The notes beneath the pieces were generated by a model. That model worked only from the letters and a program-made list of their open reading frames with translations. It searched no databases and was not told where the DNA came from. The position numbers and the translations under genes are program-made. From Maricaulis sp. (GTDB lineage Bacteria > Pseudomonadota > Alphaproteobacteria > Caulobacterales > Maricaulaceae): a stretch of 64,000 nucleotides of DNA. The stretch spans positions 62,001-126,000 of the forward strand of contig JAEPND010000008.1 in assembly GCA_017643585.1 (NCBI GenBank). Direction: 5' to 3'. Numbering within the stretch: position 1 is the first letter of the stretch; each line of letters begins with the position of its first letter. Below are positions 45,178 to 54,162 of the stretch, piece by piece.

Positions 45178-45855
45178 ATGCGTCACCTCTATTTCTGGCC
45201 CCTTGATCCCTTTTCCCGTCAGGTCCGCCTGGTCCTCGACGAAAAATCCGTGCGCTACAAGTCCACGCTCGTGGAGCCCTGGAAGCGACCGGAAGACCTG
45301 TTGACGCTCAATCCGGCCGGGATAACGCCGGTGCTGACCGATAATGCCGGCGGCCAGGATCGCGTGGTGATCGAGGCGCGGGCGATCGTGGAATATCTCG
45401 AGGAAACCACGCCCAGCCCCTGCCTCCTACCTGGTGGCCCGGCAGACCGCGCCGAGGCGCGTCGCCTGGTGGAATGGTTCGACCGCAAGTTCGATGGCGA
45501 GGTGAACGCCTATCTCCTGCACGAGAAGCTGGAAAAACCGGTGCAGGGGCTCGGCGCGCCGGACCCGCAATCCATGCGTGACGGTCGCGAGCATCTGAAG
45601 GGCCATATGGAACACATGGCCTGGCTGCTGGAGAGTCGGGATGGCCTGGCCGGTCCGCGCTATACGCTTGCCGATATCGCGGCCGCGGCGCACCTGTCCT
45701 GCCTGGACTATCTGGGGGAGGTGCCCTGGGACCAGTTCGAGCCGGTCAAGCACTGGTATCAACGCGTCAAATGCCGCCCGGCATTCCGCGGACTGCTGGA
45801 AGACAAATTGCCAGGCATCCCCCCGTCTGCGCACTATGCGGATCTGGATTTTTAG
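45178..45855 (+). CDS. Glutathione S-transferase family protein
   Basis: 225 residues. The N-terminal thioredoxin-fold reads YFWPLDPFSRQVRLVLDEKSVRYKSTLVEPWKRPEDLLTLNPAGITPVLTD with a potential catalytic Ser (DPFSRQ), cis-Pro (GITPVL) and IEARAIVEYLEE (glutathione-gamma-glutamyl contact). The C-terminal helical domain has LADIAAAAHLSCLDYLGEVPW. This type occurs widely in alphaproteobacteria; its substrate is unknown. Confidence 0.92.
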   Translation: MRHLYFWPLDPFSRQVRLVLDEKSVRYKSTLVEPWKRPEDLLTLNPAGITPVLTDNAGGQDRVVIEARAIVEYLEETTPSPCLLPGGPADRAEARRLVEWFDRKFDGEVNAYLLHEKLEKPVQGLGAPDPQSMRDGREHLKGHMEHMAWLLESRDGLAGPRYTLADIAAAAHLSCLDYLGEVPWDQFEPVKHWYQRVKCRPAFRGLLEDKLPGIPPSAHYADLDF

Positions 45856-45865
45856 GGACGTTCCA

Positions 45866-46912
45866 GTGCTGGCAAATTTGTTGAAGCTGCTGATCGTATT
45901 CGTGCTGCTCAACAGCAGTGACAGGGCGTTTGGGCAAAACGAAACCGCGGAAGATTTGCAGGCTGTTACCGCGTGGAGCCTGCAGCGATACGCATCGTTC
46001 GAACAAGTGGCATATGTTCCGGTTCGGCTCCAAAGTACCTTGCAGGCTACGAACTCAATCTCCGATAGGGGCAACATTAGCGCGGCGGATGTTCGCATTA
46101 TTGATCTCGCAATCGCAGACATTCAAGCTGACCGGCAGCTCCTAATCGACACGTTCGATCGGCTTCCGCCGCCACCTGCGTTGCGTGATGCGGAGATGTA
46201 CCGGAGACTCTCGGACAGCGTTCCTTTGGTTGAAAGAGCCGTTTTTAACGGGCGTATTCAATATGATGCAGCCATTGGCTGGTTGGTTGCGTTGCGAGAG
46301 GGATGTGACCCAGAGCCGGACGAGTTGGCACTCGCTCTTGCTGATGCACAGATTTCTTACCTCGAGGCCATGATCGATCTTTTTGATCTGACGGGTAGTC
46401 AAGATCTATCAAATCCTGGAACTCTCGACGCCATGCAGCGTACAGCAATGCAGTTCGCTCAGCGTGCCGTGCTAATCTTGGACCGTGCAGATCTGGTCGG
46501 AGAGTGGAACGCCGGCTTACTGGAAAACTTGGATCAGAACTTCGCGGGGATACGGCAAGTCGTTACTTTTACATCGACTGAGATTTCGGTGCGGGCAAGC
46601 GAGTCAGTGCGAGAACTTGACGAAGTGATTGAAGCTGACCCCCTCGTATCTGAGGGCTTTCGAGCGTATCGCAACAAGATCGCTGAAATCGCGGAAACTT
46701 ACAGCCTTGTTCCAGCTGCAGGCCAAAATCTGCTTTTTGCGATGGAGGAATTCAGGGATCGATATGGAGCAGCCACTAGTCGGGAAGAGCGTCAACTGAT
46801 CTCACAGACATTCATGTCTTCCTTGCGAGAAATAGCTCTGCAGCAGAACATTGTTAAAACCCGAAGAAATCAGCTCTTCCGCGAAGCGACAAGGCTCGCG
46901 AATGAGCTTTGA
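45866..46912 (+). CDS. Exported, largely helical protein of unknown function between GST and queG
   Basis: 348 residues from GTG at 45866, preceded by AGGGAC, ten bases after the GST stop. The N terminus (MLANLLKLLIVFVLLNSSDRAFGQ) is a signal peptide with AFG-Q or GQ-N cleavage. The mature chain is predicted to be helical (ADVRIIDLAIADIQADRQLLIDTF, RTAMQFAQRAVLILDRADLVGE, DEVIEADPLVSEGFRAYRNKIAEIAETYSLV). Base composition (many A/T third positions) is unlike its neighbours, so it may be acquired. A longer frame from 45641 is simply the shadow of the GST gene. It overlaps queG by 11 bases. I do not recognise the family. Confidence 0.75.
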   Translation: MLANLLKLLIVFVLLNSSDRAFGQNETAEDLQAVTAWSLQRYASFEQVAYVPVRLQSTLQATNSISDRGNISAADVRIIDLAIADIQADRQLLIDTFDRLPPPPALRDAEMYRRLSDSVPLVERAVFNGRIQYDAAIGWLVALREGCDPEPDELALALADAQISYLEAMIDLFDLTGSQDLSNPGTLDAMQRTAMQFAQRAVLILDRADLVGEWNAGLLENLDQNFAGIRQVVTFTSTEISVRASESVRELDEVIEADPLVSEGFRAYRNKIAEIAETYSLVPAAGQNLLFAMEEFRDRYGAATSREERQLISQTFMSSLREIALQQNIVKTRRNQLFREATRLANEL

Positions 46913-48008
46913 TATCCATTCCTTGGCCACCGAGATCGGTTTCACCACTGTGCGGGTGTGCCGTGCCGATGAGGCGTGGGCGGCGGCGGAGCGGTTGTCG
47001 CATTTCGTGGCTCAGGATTATCACGGCACGATGGCGTGGATGGAGGAGACGCTGGAGCGTCGCCAACATCCCACCCATATGTGGCCAGACGCCAAATCTG
47101 CCGTGGTGTTCGGGCTGAATTACGGGCCGGATCACAACCCGCTGGAGGCGCTGGAGCGGCGCAGCGAAGCGGTGGTGTCGGTGTATGCCCAGAACAAGGA
47201 CTATCACGACCTGATCAAGAAAAGGCTCAAGCGATTTGCCCGCGAATTCGTGGTGCAGACCGGCGCCGAGGTGAAAGTGTTTGTCGATACGGCGCCGCTG
47301 ATGGAAAAACCGCTGGCCGCCAAGGCCGGGCTGGGGTGGCAGGGCAAGCACACAAACCTGGTCAGCCGCGAGCACGGCTCCTGGCTGTTCCTGGGCGTGA
47401 TGCTGACCACGGCCGAGCTGGAGCCGGATGCACCGGAGACGGATCATTGCGGATCGTGTACGGCCTGCCTGGACATCTGTCCCACCGATGCGTTTCCCGC
47501 GCCGTTCCAGCTGGATGCCCGGCGCTGCATTTCCTATCTCACTATCGAGCACAAAGAGGCCATTCCGCACGCGTTTCGCGAAGCGATGGGCAATCGCATC
47601 TATGGCTGTGATGACTGTCTGGCGGTCTGTCCCTGGAACAAGTTCGCCGCGGTGACGCCAGAGCTGGCCTTCCACCCGCGTGAGGCGTTGAAAGGACCGT
47701 TGCTGGCAGACCTGGTGACGCTGGATGACCCGGCGTTTCGCGCCCTGTTTACCGCATCGCCCGTCAAGCGGATCGGGCGCGAGCGTTTTATCCGTAATGT
47801 TCTGATTGCAATAGGTAATTCCGGTGATCAAAGCCTTATTCCGGCAGTCTGTGACCGGCTCGATGATGACGGGGTATGGGTGCGCGGCGCTGCCGTCTGG
47901 GCCCTGTCGCGCCTCGATCATGCCGAGTTCGCGCGCCAGAAGGCGGTCCGGATGAAAAAAGAAACAGCGAAATCGGTAGTGCTGGAATGGAATCTCGCCA
48001 AATCCTGA
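46902..48008 (+). CDS. queG: Epoxyqueuosine reductase
   Basis: 368 residues from the ATG at 46902 (MSFDIHSLATEIGFTTVR). The cobalamin-dependent core includes APLMEKPLAAKAGLGWQGKHTNLVSREHGSWLFLG, and two [4Fe-4S] motifs follow: CGSCTACLDICPTDAF and CDDCLAVCPWNKFA. The C terminus has a HEAT-like repeat (RFIRNVLIAIGNSGDQSLIPAVCDRLDDDGVWVRGAAVWALSRL). It reduces epoxyqueuosine in tRNA to queuosine. The start lies inside the end of the previous gene, so translation is likely coupled. Confidence 0.95.
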   Translation: MSFDIHSLATEIGFTTVRVCRADEAWAAAERLSHFVAQDYHGTMAWMEETLERRQHPTHMWPDAKSAVVFGLNYGPDHNPLEALERRSEAVVSVYAQNKDYHDLIKKRLKRFAREFVVQTGAEVKVFVDTAPLMEKPLAAKAGLGWQGKHTNLVSREHGSWLFLGVMLTTAELEPDAPETDHCGSCTACLDICPTDAFPAPFQLDARRCISYLTIEHKEAIPHAFREAMGNRIYGCDDCLAVCPWNKFAAVTPELAFHPREALKGPLLADLVTLDDPAFRALFTASPVKRIGRERFIRNVLIAIGNSGDQSLIPAVCDRLDDDGVWVRGAAVWALSRLDHAEFARQKAVRMKKETAKSVVLEWNLAKS

Positions 48009-48112
48009 TATTTCGTTGATGGCGCGTTAGACATTTCCAAAGCCCTTTTCGCTAGGGTCCAGTCAGATTGCGAGACCGGGGTGCTCGCTGAACGGGCAAG
48101 TGATTTGGGCTT

Positions 48113-49084
48113 ATGAGTGATACCAACGAGGCGTTTGGCGCCGGATCTCCGACAACACCGATCAGCGTGATGATCTGTGAGAACAGTGCGGTTCAGCTGC
48201 GCATCCTCTCGCAGGCTGTCCGCGAAGCCGGCTACGAAGTCCAGACTGCCAAATCCGCGACCGATGCCCTGGAGGTCATGAAGCTGATGCCGGTGGATAT
48301 CTTCCTGACCGGGATCGAGGTTGGCGAAGTCAACGGGCTGGAGGCCTGCTGGTCGCTGAAGGGCAATTCCGACACCGAGTCGACCTACACAATCGTGGTC
48401 ACTGCATCGGGCGAGGAGCGCCGGCTCGAAGAGAGCCTGGATGCCGGCGCCGATGATTTCATTCGCAAGCCGGTGAACATGACCGAGCTGCGGGCGCGAC
48501 TTCGTGCAGCGTCACGCCTTGTGCGCATGCAGAAGCAATTCCGCCATCTGGCCGAAACCGACAGCCTGACCGGTTCCGCCAATCGCCGTGCCTTCCTGCA
48601 GTATCTGGAGATGGAAGTGACACGCTCCGAGCGCCATGGCGCGGAGACGTCTGTCATCATGGTCGATCTCGACCACTTCAAGAACATCAATGATACCTGC
48701 GGTCATGCGGCTGGAGATGCGGTCTTGCGCGAAGTCGTCAAGGCGATGCAGTCCTGCCTGCGTCCGCGAGATATGCTGGGGCGTCTGGGCGGTGAGGAAT
48801 TCGCTATCCTGCTCAATGGCACGGATATCTCCGAAGCCTCGACGATCGCCGAGGAAGTCCGCTCTTCGATTGAACAGCGCCTGATCGAACTGCCGAGCGG
48901 TGAAAAACTCTCGGTCACAGCTAGCTTCGGCGTGTCCAATGTCTGCCCGGCCCTGGGGCAGGACACACCGGAAACCGTGCTCCAGGCCGCGGATGACGCG
49001 CTCTATCACGCCAAACAGTGCGGCCGCAACCAGGTCATCGTCTGCGCTGCCGAGCCAGACGAACAGCTGGCCGAAGCCTCCTGA
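48113..49084 (+). CDS. Diguanylate cyclase with a degenerate receiver domain
   Basis: 323 residues. Residues 15-135 are a CheY-like receiver, but the phosphorylation Asp is missing: the place of LLDIMMPGM.G reads LTGIEVGEVNG, with Gly67 instead of Asp, and the acidic pocket is Glu23-Asn24 rather than DD. The conserved Thr97 and Lys119 remain. Residues 140-310 are GGDEF: LTGSANRRAF, MVDLDHFKNINDTCGHAAGD, GGEEF (226-230), with the product-inhibition I-site RPRD (217-220). The catalytic half should be active, while the receiver should work without phosphorylation. It fits the c-di-GMP control of the dimorphic cell cycle (PleD-like layout). Its stop directly abuts the next gene's stop (TGA-TCA). 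Confidence 0.93.
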   Translation: MSDTNEAFGAGSPTTPISVMICENSAVQLRILSQAVREAGYEVQTAKSATDALEVMKLMPVDIFLTGIEVGEVNGLEACWSLKGNSDTESTYTIVVTASGEERRLEESLDAGADDFIRKPVNMTELRARLRAASRLVRMQKQFRHLAETDSLTGSANRRAFLQYLEMEVTRSERHGAETSVIMVDLDHFKNINDTCGHAAGDAVLREVVKAMQSCLRPRDMLGRLGGEEFAILLNGTDISEASTIAEEVRSSIEQRLIELPSGEKLSVTASFGVSNVCPALGQDTPETVLQAADDALYHAKQCGRNQVIVCAAEPDEQLAEAS

Positions 49085-49747
49085 TCAATCCGCATCACGA
49101 CGGCGCATGGCCTCGCTGATGCGACCCCTGAGAACATAGTGTTCCACCCCGTCCGGTTGCTGTTCGATGGCAACCCGTATGTCTTCCATGGCCTGGTCCA
49201 GCGTGCCCAGATTCAGCCGGGCTTCTGCGCGGACCGCGCGGGCTGAGGCATTGTCCGGATAGATCTCGATCAGATTGGATGCTGCGGTCTCGGCAGCGGG
49301 AAATTGTTCCAGGCCCAGAGAGGCATTTGCGTGACCCAGCATCGCGTGTGGTGACAGTTCAACCAGGGCCAGGGCAACCGCAAAACTGCGTTCGGCGGCC
49401 TCGAAATCCTCGATTTCCAGCCAGGTGGCGCCAGCTTCGAGCCACATGTCCAGGCGCTCCTGCATCAACAGGCCCGGGCGCTCCAGCGAGGCGATGCTCT
49501 CGAGCAGGCTCGCGCCGGTATGCGGGTCGCCGACCGCGATTAAGGCCCGGGCCTGACAATGTTCTGCCGGCCAGCCGCCTCCATCATATTTCCACGCCAG
49601 CGCGTCTTCATAGGCTTCGACGGCTTCGGTCTCGATCCGCTCCATACAGGCGGAATAACGCTGGTATTCGCTGAGCTGGGCAGTGCTCTGGGCGAGGGCC
49701 GTTGGCGCTGACAGCAGGACGAGGGCAAGGGGGGCAAGGATACGCAT
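49085..49747 (-). CDS. Exported TPR-like protein
   Basis: 220 residues from the ATG at 49747 (CGGAG six bases upstream). The signal peptide is MRILAPLALVLLSAPTALA. TPR-like helices follow: WLEAGATWLEIEDFEAAERSFAVALALVELSPHAM, LGHANASLGLEQFPAAETAASNLIEIYPDNASARAVRAEARLNLGTLDQAMEDIRVAIEQQPDGVEHYVLRGRISEAMRRRD. It is probably a periplasmic protein-protein interaction adaptor. A much longer frame to 50185 is the shadow of the glycosyltransferase gene on the other strand. Confidence 0.88.
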   Translation of the reverse strand: MRILAPLALVLLSAPTALAQSTAQLSEYQRYSACMERIETEAVEAYEDALAWKYDGGGWPAEHCQARALIAVGDPHTGASLLESIASLERPGLLMQERLDMWLEAGATWLEIEDFEAAERSFAVALALVELSPHAMLGHANASLGLEQFPAAETAASNLIEIYPDNASARAVRAEARLNLGTLDQAMEDIRVAIEQQPDGVEHYVLRGRISEAMRRRDAD

Positions 49748-49877
49748 CAAACACTCCGGGGGGCTGGCCTGAAGGCTAGGCGGGCGGGGGCCGCACGTCC
49801 AGAACGGATTGGCATGTGTGGCTCCGTCGCGCACAGCCCACTTGTCTGACGGCGCAAATTGCGCTTCGAAAGCCGGG

Positions 49878-51017
49878 ATGAATATTCTCCAGGTCATACC
49901 CCAGCTCGATGCAGGTGGCGCGGAACGGACCACGCTTGAAGTCGCCGAGGCGATTGTCGCAGCGGATGGCCGTGCGCTGGTGGCCAGCCAGGGCGGGCGT
50001 CTGGAAGACGAACTGAAAGCCGTAGGTGGCGAGCTGTACCGCCTGCCGATGGCGACCAAGAATCCGCTTGTCGCCTGGCAAAACGTCTCGGAGCTGGAAA
50101 AGATCATCCGTGCGGAAAAGGTGGAGATCGTGCATGCCCGCTCCCGGGCGCCGGCTCTGAGTGCGAAGGCGGCCTGCAATCGCACCGGCGCGCATTATGT
50201 GACGACCTATCACGGCACCTACAACGCCCGCTCCGGTCTCAAGCGCTGGTATAATTCCTTCATGGCGAAGGGTGAGCTGGTGATCGCCAATTCGAACTTT
50301 ATCCGAGACCACGTGCTGAGTGAGCACCGGATTGATGAAGCGAAGATCCGGGTCATCCCGCGTGGCGTTGATTTGGCGCGGTTTGATGAAGACGCTATCG
50401 CGCCCGAGCGCGTTCAGGCCCTTGTCGAGGCCTGGGGAATTGATGGCGCGGACCCTGTCGCGTTGATGCCAGGTCGTCTGACCGGGTGGAAGGGCCAGCG
50501 TGAAGTCCTGCGGGCCTACGGGCAATTGCATCGAGCCGGTGCCGCGCTGCCGGTTCTGATCCTGGCGGGCGATGCGCAGGGTCGGGGCGCCTATGTCACC
50601 GAGCTGGAAGCCATCATTGCAGAATATGCGCTTGGTGACCGGGTCAAGCTGGTCGGTCATTGCTCCGACATGCCGGCGGCGCTGATGCTCAGCCGCCTTG
50701 TCCTGACGCCCTCGATCGAGCCGGAGGCCTTCGGCCGTACCGCGGCGGAGGCCGGTGCGATGGGCAAGCTGGTGATCGCCGCCGATCATGGGGGTGCGCG
50801 CGAGGTCATCCTGCAGGGTGATACCGGCTGGCGCGTGACGCCGGGCGATGTCGACGAACTGGCTGACACCATTGAACAGGCGCTCAATCTCGACGAAATA
50901 TCCTATTCCGGCATGAGTGATCGCGCTAGGATGCATGTGCGCCAGTCGTTTTCGACGGAACAATTGCAAGCTTCGACATTGCGTGTCTACGAAGAGGTCT
51001 TAAACTCTGCACGATGA
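49878..51017 (+). CDS. GT4-family glycosyltransferase
   Basis: 379 residues from the ATG at 49878 (MNILQVIPQLDAGGAERTTLEVAEAI; a longer reading to 49809 has no support). The fold is GT-B: N-terminal G-A-E-R motif, VHARSRAP, HGTYNARSG, then the donor-binding half VIPRGVDLARFD, PVALMPGRLTGWKGQREVLRAY and PSIEPEAFGRTAAEAGAMGKLVIAADHGGAREVI with the E-x7-E motif. Acceptor and donor sugars are unknown; LPS or another surface glycan is likely. It is followed by a GT9 gene with a 4-base overlap. Confidence 0.9.
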   Translation: MNILQVIPQLDAGGAERTTLEVAEAIVAADGRALVASQGGRLEDELKAVGGELYRLPMATKNPLVAWQNVSELEKIIRAEKVEIVHARSRAPALSAKAACNRTGAHYVTTYHGTYNARSGLKRWYNSFMAKGELVIANSNFIRDHVLSEHRIDEAKIRVIPRGVDLARFDEDAIAPERVQALVEAWGIDGADPVALMPGRLTGWKGQREVLRAYGQLHRAGAALPVLILAGDAQGRGAYVTELEAIIAEYALGDRVKLVGHCSDMPAALMLSRLVLTPSIEPEAFGRTAAEAGAMGKLVIAADHGGAREVILQGDTGWRVTPGDVDELADTIEQALNLDEISYSGMSDRARMHVRQSFSTEQLQASTLRVYEEVLNSAR

Positions 51018-51997
51018 GTGAACCGCAGCGTGATATTGTCTACGTCCTGCACTGGGGCGATCTGGCGAGCACAATTCGCATGTTGGCGATCGCGCCGACC
51101 TTGCGCGAGGTACACAAACGCGACCGTATCGTGCTGCTGACCAGGCCGGATTTTGAGAGCTTTCTCAAGCACAGCCCCTATTTCAACGCCATCGAGATCG
51201 ATGCCCTTCCGGATCAGCGCCCGCTCGTCTCCATGCGGGACAAGCGCATAAAGGCGGCCCATCCGGTGCGCGTGTATGACCTTGTCGGCAGCAATGACAG
51301 CCGCAAGCTGAAGAAGCTGTTCCGTTTTTCCAAGTGCGAATGGGTCGAGGTCGTGGCCGACGCCAAGTCCGGGCAGCATCCGGTCGATGATGTCGCCGGC
51401 AAGCTGAATGCTGCGCTGGGATATCAGCCGACCCGGTACCAGCTTGGCGAGGCGCCGCCTCCGGATGCGTCCTGGGTTGATTACCTGGCCAAGAAATCAC
51501 GCATGCTGGAGCCGGAATATTTCGGTCTGTCCGGTGCCTATGCCCTGTTGTGCCCCTCGGGCGAAAATGTGAAAGCGCAATTGCGCTGGCCCAAGGAGAA
51601 GTGGGCCGCACTGGCGCACGAGCTCATGCAGGTCGGCGTTACACCGGCGCTGGTCGGTGGACCCGATACGCGAGAGGTCGGCCGCTATGTCGGCCATGTC
51701 ACTCCGGGCGCGCGCGACATCACCGGCAAGGCCAAGCTGCCGCAGCTGGCGGGGCTGGCGCGTCGCACACGTTTTGTCTTCGCCGAGGATACGCCGCTGA
51801 TGCATGTGCTGGTGGCGGCGGGCGCGCCGACTCTGGCGCTCTATTGCAATGTCGAGGATCCTGCCTATATCGCCCCTCGCGGTTCCGCTCCGGTGATCCT
51901 TATGCACGCGCCGACCCTGGCGCAGGTCTCCCCGGCGGAAGCGATGCAAGCCATGAAATTTGCCGGTGGCTTTGCCGACGCGCCCGAGGCGGCCTGA
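51014..51997 (+). CDS. GT9-family (heptosyltransferase-like) glycosyltransferase
   Basis: 327 residues. It overlaps the preceding glycosyltransferase by ATGA. It has the ADP-heptose:LPS heptosyltransferase layout: HWGDLASTIRMLAIAPTLREV at the start; the C-terminal VGGPDTREVGRYV, ITGKAKLPQLAGLARRTRFVFAEDTPLMHVLVAAGAPTLALY and the closing GSAPVILMHAPTLAQVSPAEAMQAM. The typical D-T/S-G-P-M-H motif is E-D-T-P-L-M-H. Probably LPS core assembly together with its partner. Confidence 0.88.
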   Translation: MSEPQRDIVYVLHWGDLASTIRMLAIAPTLREVHKRDRIVLLTRPDFESFLKHSPYFNAIEIDALPDQRPLVSMRDKRIKAAHPVRVYDLVGSNDSRKLKKLFRFSKCEWVEVVADAKSGQHPVDDVAGKLNAALGYQPTRYQLGEAPPPDASWVDYLAKKSRMLEPEYFGLSGAYALLCPSGENVKAQLRWPKEKWAALAHELMQVGVTPALVGGPDTREVGRYVGHVTPGARDITGKAKLPQLAGLARRTRFVFAEDTPLMHVLVAAGAPTLALYCNVEDPAYIAPRGSAPVILMHAPTLAQVSPAEAMQAMKFAGGFADAPEAA

Positions 51998-52150
51998 CCG
52001 CGTCTCACACTTGCTTAATGTGTTCAATTCACCATAGTGCGCGCTTTCCCGCATGCTGACTGAGGATTTTTGGCCCTTGGGGGCTTGATCCGAAAGGCTT
52101 GCGGGAGGATTACTAGGCGACAGTTTGCCGGCCACAAGGGAGAAAAGGCC

Positions 52151-52690
52151 ATAGCCCGTAGACCACACGTTGCGACACCGCCCAAGAAAGAAGGGCCACG
52201 CATCAACCGAGACATTCGCGTACCGCGAGTGCTTCTCATCGACGAGAACGGAGAAAAGCAGGGGATCATGCCGACCGATGCTGCGCTGGAAGCGGCCGAA
52301 GAGGTTGGTCTGGATCTGGTTGAAGTCTCACCCAATGCTGATCCGCCCGTCTGCAAGATCGTCGATTACGGCAAGCTGAAGTATCAGGAACAGAAGAAGA
52401 AGGCTGAAGCCAAGAAGAAGCAGAAGACCGTCGAGATCAAGGAGATCAAGATGCGTCCGAACATTGATGTGCATGACTATGGTGTAAAGACCAAGGCCAT
52501 GACGCGTTTCTTCGAGGCCGGCGACAAGGTCAAGGTGACCCTGCGTTTCCGGGGGCGCGAAATGGCGCACCAGAACCGCGGCATGGAAATCATGAACCGG
52601 GTCAAGGAAGACTTCGCAGAGACCGCCAAGGTCGAGTTCGAGCCGAAGATGGAAGGCCGTCTCATGGTCATGGTGATGGCACCGCGCTAG
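52151..52690 (+). CDS. infC: Translation initiation factor IF-3, apparently starting at ATA
   Basis: 179 residues from an ATA codon at 52151, which has AAGGGAG eight bases upstream (52136-52142). Reading (M)[45 protein letters not shown]... gives the normal IF-3 length; the only alternative in frame is TTG at 52070, 27 codons further, with no Shine-Dalgarno. Motifs: [33 protein letters not shown] (linker) and the C-terminal [29 protein letters not shown]-3 discriminates against non-AUG starts, and infC genes often use AUU or AUA so the protein represses its own synthesis. This fits that pattern. Confidence 0.95.
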   Translation: MARRPHVATPPKKEGPRINRDIRVPRVLLIDENGEKQGIMPTDAALEAAEEVGLDLVEVSPNADPPVCKIVDYGKLKYQEQKKKAEAKKKQKTVEIKEIKMRPNIDVHDYGVKTKAMTRFFEAGDKVKVTLRFRGREMAHQNRGMEIMNRVKEDFAETAKVEFEPKMEGRLMVMVMAPR

Positions 52691-52717
52691 CCGCGTCATG
52701 CTGTTTCTCAACGAACA

Positions 52718-52740
52718 GGGCTGCTTCGGCAGCCCTTTTT
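52718..52740 (+). terminator. Rho-independent terminator of infC
   Basis: GGGCTGC (52718-52724), TTCG loop, GCAGCCC (52729-52735), then TTTTT. It lies 28 bases past the infC stop. Confidence 0.9.
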
Positions 52741-52953
52741 GTTTGCGCTTTTGCCGGCCCTTTCCGCCCGGCGGGGAGGTCGCGCCCCTGCGCTCCCGTC
52801 ATCACTCCCTGGTTTCGGCGCGTGGAGGTTTTGGCGCATGCAAAATCGCAAATCTGGTTTGCGCTAACATTTTTGCGTGAAGGGGCGCTTCGCTCTGTTG
52901 CGGTGCAATGAAATGGCGCTAGTCTGCATGTCTCCTCAAAAAAGGTGCGCCCG

Positions 52954-54162
52954 ATGAGCCAGACCGCTGTCCTCTTTGAAAATATCCACCCGGTCGCCGA
53001 CAAGCCGCTGCTCGCGGGATCGCTGACCATTGAGCGTCATGGCGCCGCCCTGCCGGTTGATGATCTGCATTCTGCCCTTGGCAAGGCGACCATTGCCGGT
53101 ATCCGTTCGCGCACCAAGATGAATGCCGACGCCTTTGCCGCGGCGCCACATCTGCTGGCACTGGGATGTTTCTGTATCGGCACCAACCAGGTGGATCTGG
53201 ACGTCGCAGCCGGTCGCGGCATTCCGGTCTTCAACGGCCCGTTTGGCAATACCCGTTCCGTCGCCGAGCTCACCCTGGCCTCTGTGATCATGCTGATGCG
53301 CGGTGTGCCGCACCGCTCGGAGGCGGCCAAGCGCGGCGAGTGGCGCAAGAATGCCGAGCATTCCCATGAGGTGCGCGGCAAGAAGCTGGGCATTGTCGGC
53401 TATGGCAATATCGGGTCCCAGCTCTCGGTGCTCGCCTCTGGCCTTGGCATGCATGTCTATTTCTATGACGTCGAGCCCAAGCTGGCGCACGGCAATGCGC
53501 GCTCTGTCGGATCGCTGGATGAATTGCTCGAACTGGCCGATGTGGTCACCGTACACGTTCCCTCCACGCCGCAAACAAAGGGCATGATGGGGCCCGAGCA
53601 GTTCGCCCGCATGAAGGCCGGATCGCATTTCATCAACCAGGCGCGCGGTGATCTGGTGGACGTGGATGCGCTCGCAGCCGCGCTTGAGAGTGGCCATATC
53701 CGTGGGACGGCCGTGGACGTCTTTCCCAAGGAGCCGGCCTCCAAGGACGAGGCGTTTGTTTCGCCGCTGCAGCAGTTTGAAAACGTCATCCTGACCCCCC
53801 ATGTCGGTGGCTCAACGCTGGAGGCCCAGGCCGCGATCGGTGATGATGTAGCGTTGAAGCTGGCGCGTTTCCTGAGCCAGGGGACGACCAAGGGCGCCGT
53901 CAACGTGCCCGAGCTGGACCCCGGTCCTCTCAAGTCGGGTACCCGCCGTATCCTCAGCTTCCACCGCAACGCGCCGGGCTTCCTGTCCAGGTTCAATGAC
54001 GCGGTCAGCGCATCCGGTGCCAATATCGCCGCGCAGCGCCTGCAGACGATGGGAGAGCTGGGTTATGCCACGGCGGATCTGGAGGGCGATCTGCCAGCCG
54101 GTTTTGTCGACCACATAGCAGCGCTGGATGGCTCAATCGCCACGCGCCTGATTGAAGGCTGA
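52954..54162 (+). CDS. serA: D-3-phosphoglycerate dehydrogenase, ACT-domain type
   Basis: 402 residues from MSQTAVLFENIHPVADKPL (ATG at 52954). It is the E. coli-like type: IRSRTKMNADAF, LGCFCIGTNQVDLD, NTRSVAELTLASVIMLMRGV, the NAD motif GIVGYGNIGSQLSVLASGLGMHVYFYD, catalytic Arg (NQARGDLVD), Glu (FPKEPASKD) and His (TPHVGGSTLEAQAAI), ending with a regulatory ACT domain (APGFLSRFNDAVSASGANIAAQRLQTMGELGYATADLEGD). First step of serine synthesis. The 3' end overlaps the convergent serB by 30 bases. Confidence 0.96.
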   Translation: MSQTAVLFENIHPVADKPLLAGSLTIERHGAALPVDDLHSALGKATIAGIRSRTKMNADAFAAAPHLLALGCFCIGTNQVDLDVAAGRGIPVFNGPFGNTRSVAELTLASVIMLMRGVPHRSEAAKRGEWRKNAEHSHEVRGKKLGIVGYGNIGSQLSVLASGLGMHVYFYDVEPKLAHGNARSVGSLDELLELADVVTVHVPSTPQTKGMMGPEQFARMKAGSHFINQARGDLVDVDALAAALESGHIRGTAVDVFPKEPASKDEAFVSPLQQFENVILTPHVGGSTLEAQAAIGDDVALKLARFLSQGTTKGAVNVPELDPGPLKSGTRRILSFHRNAPGFLSRFNDAVSASGANIAAQRLQTMGELGYATADLEGDLPAGFVDHIAALDGSIATRLIEG

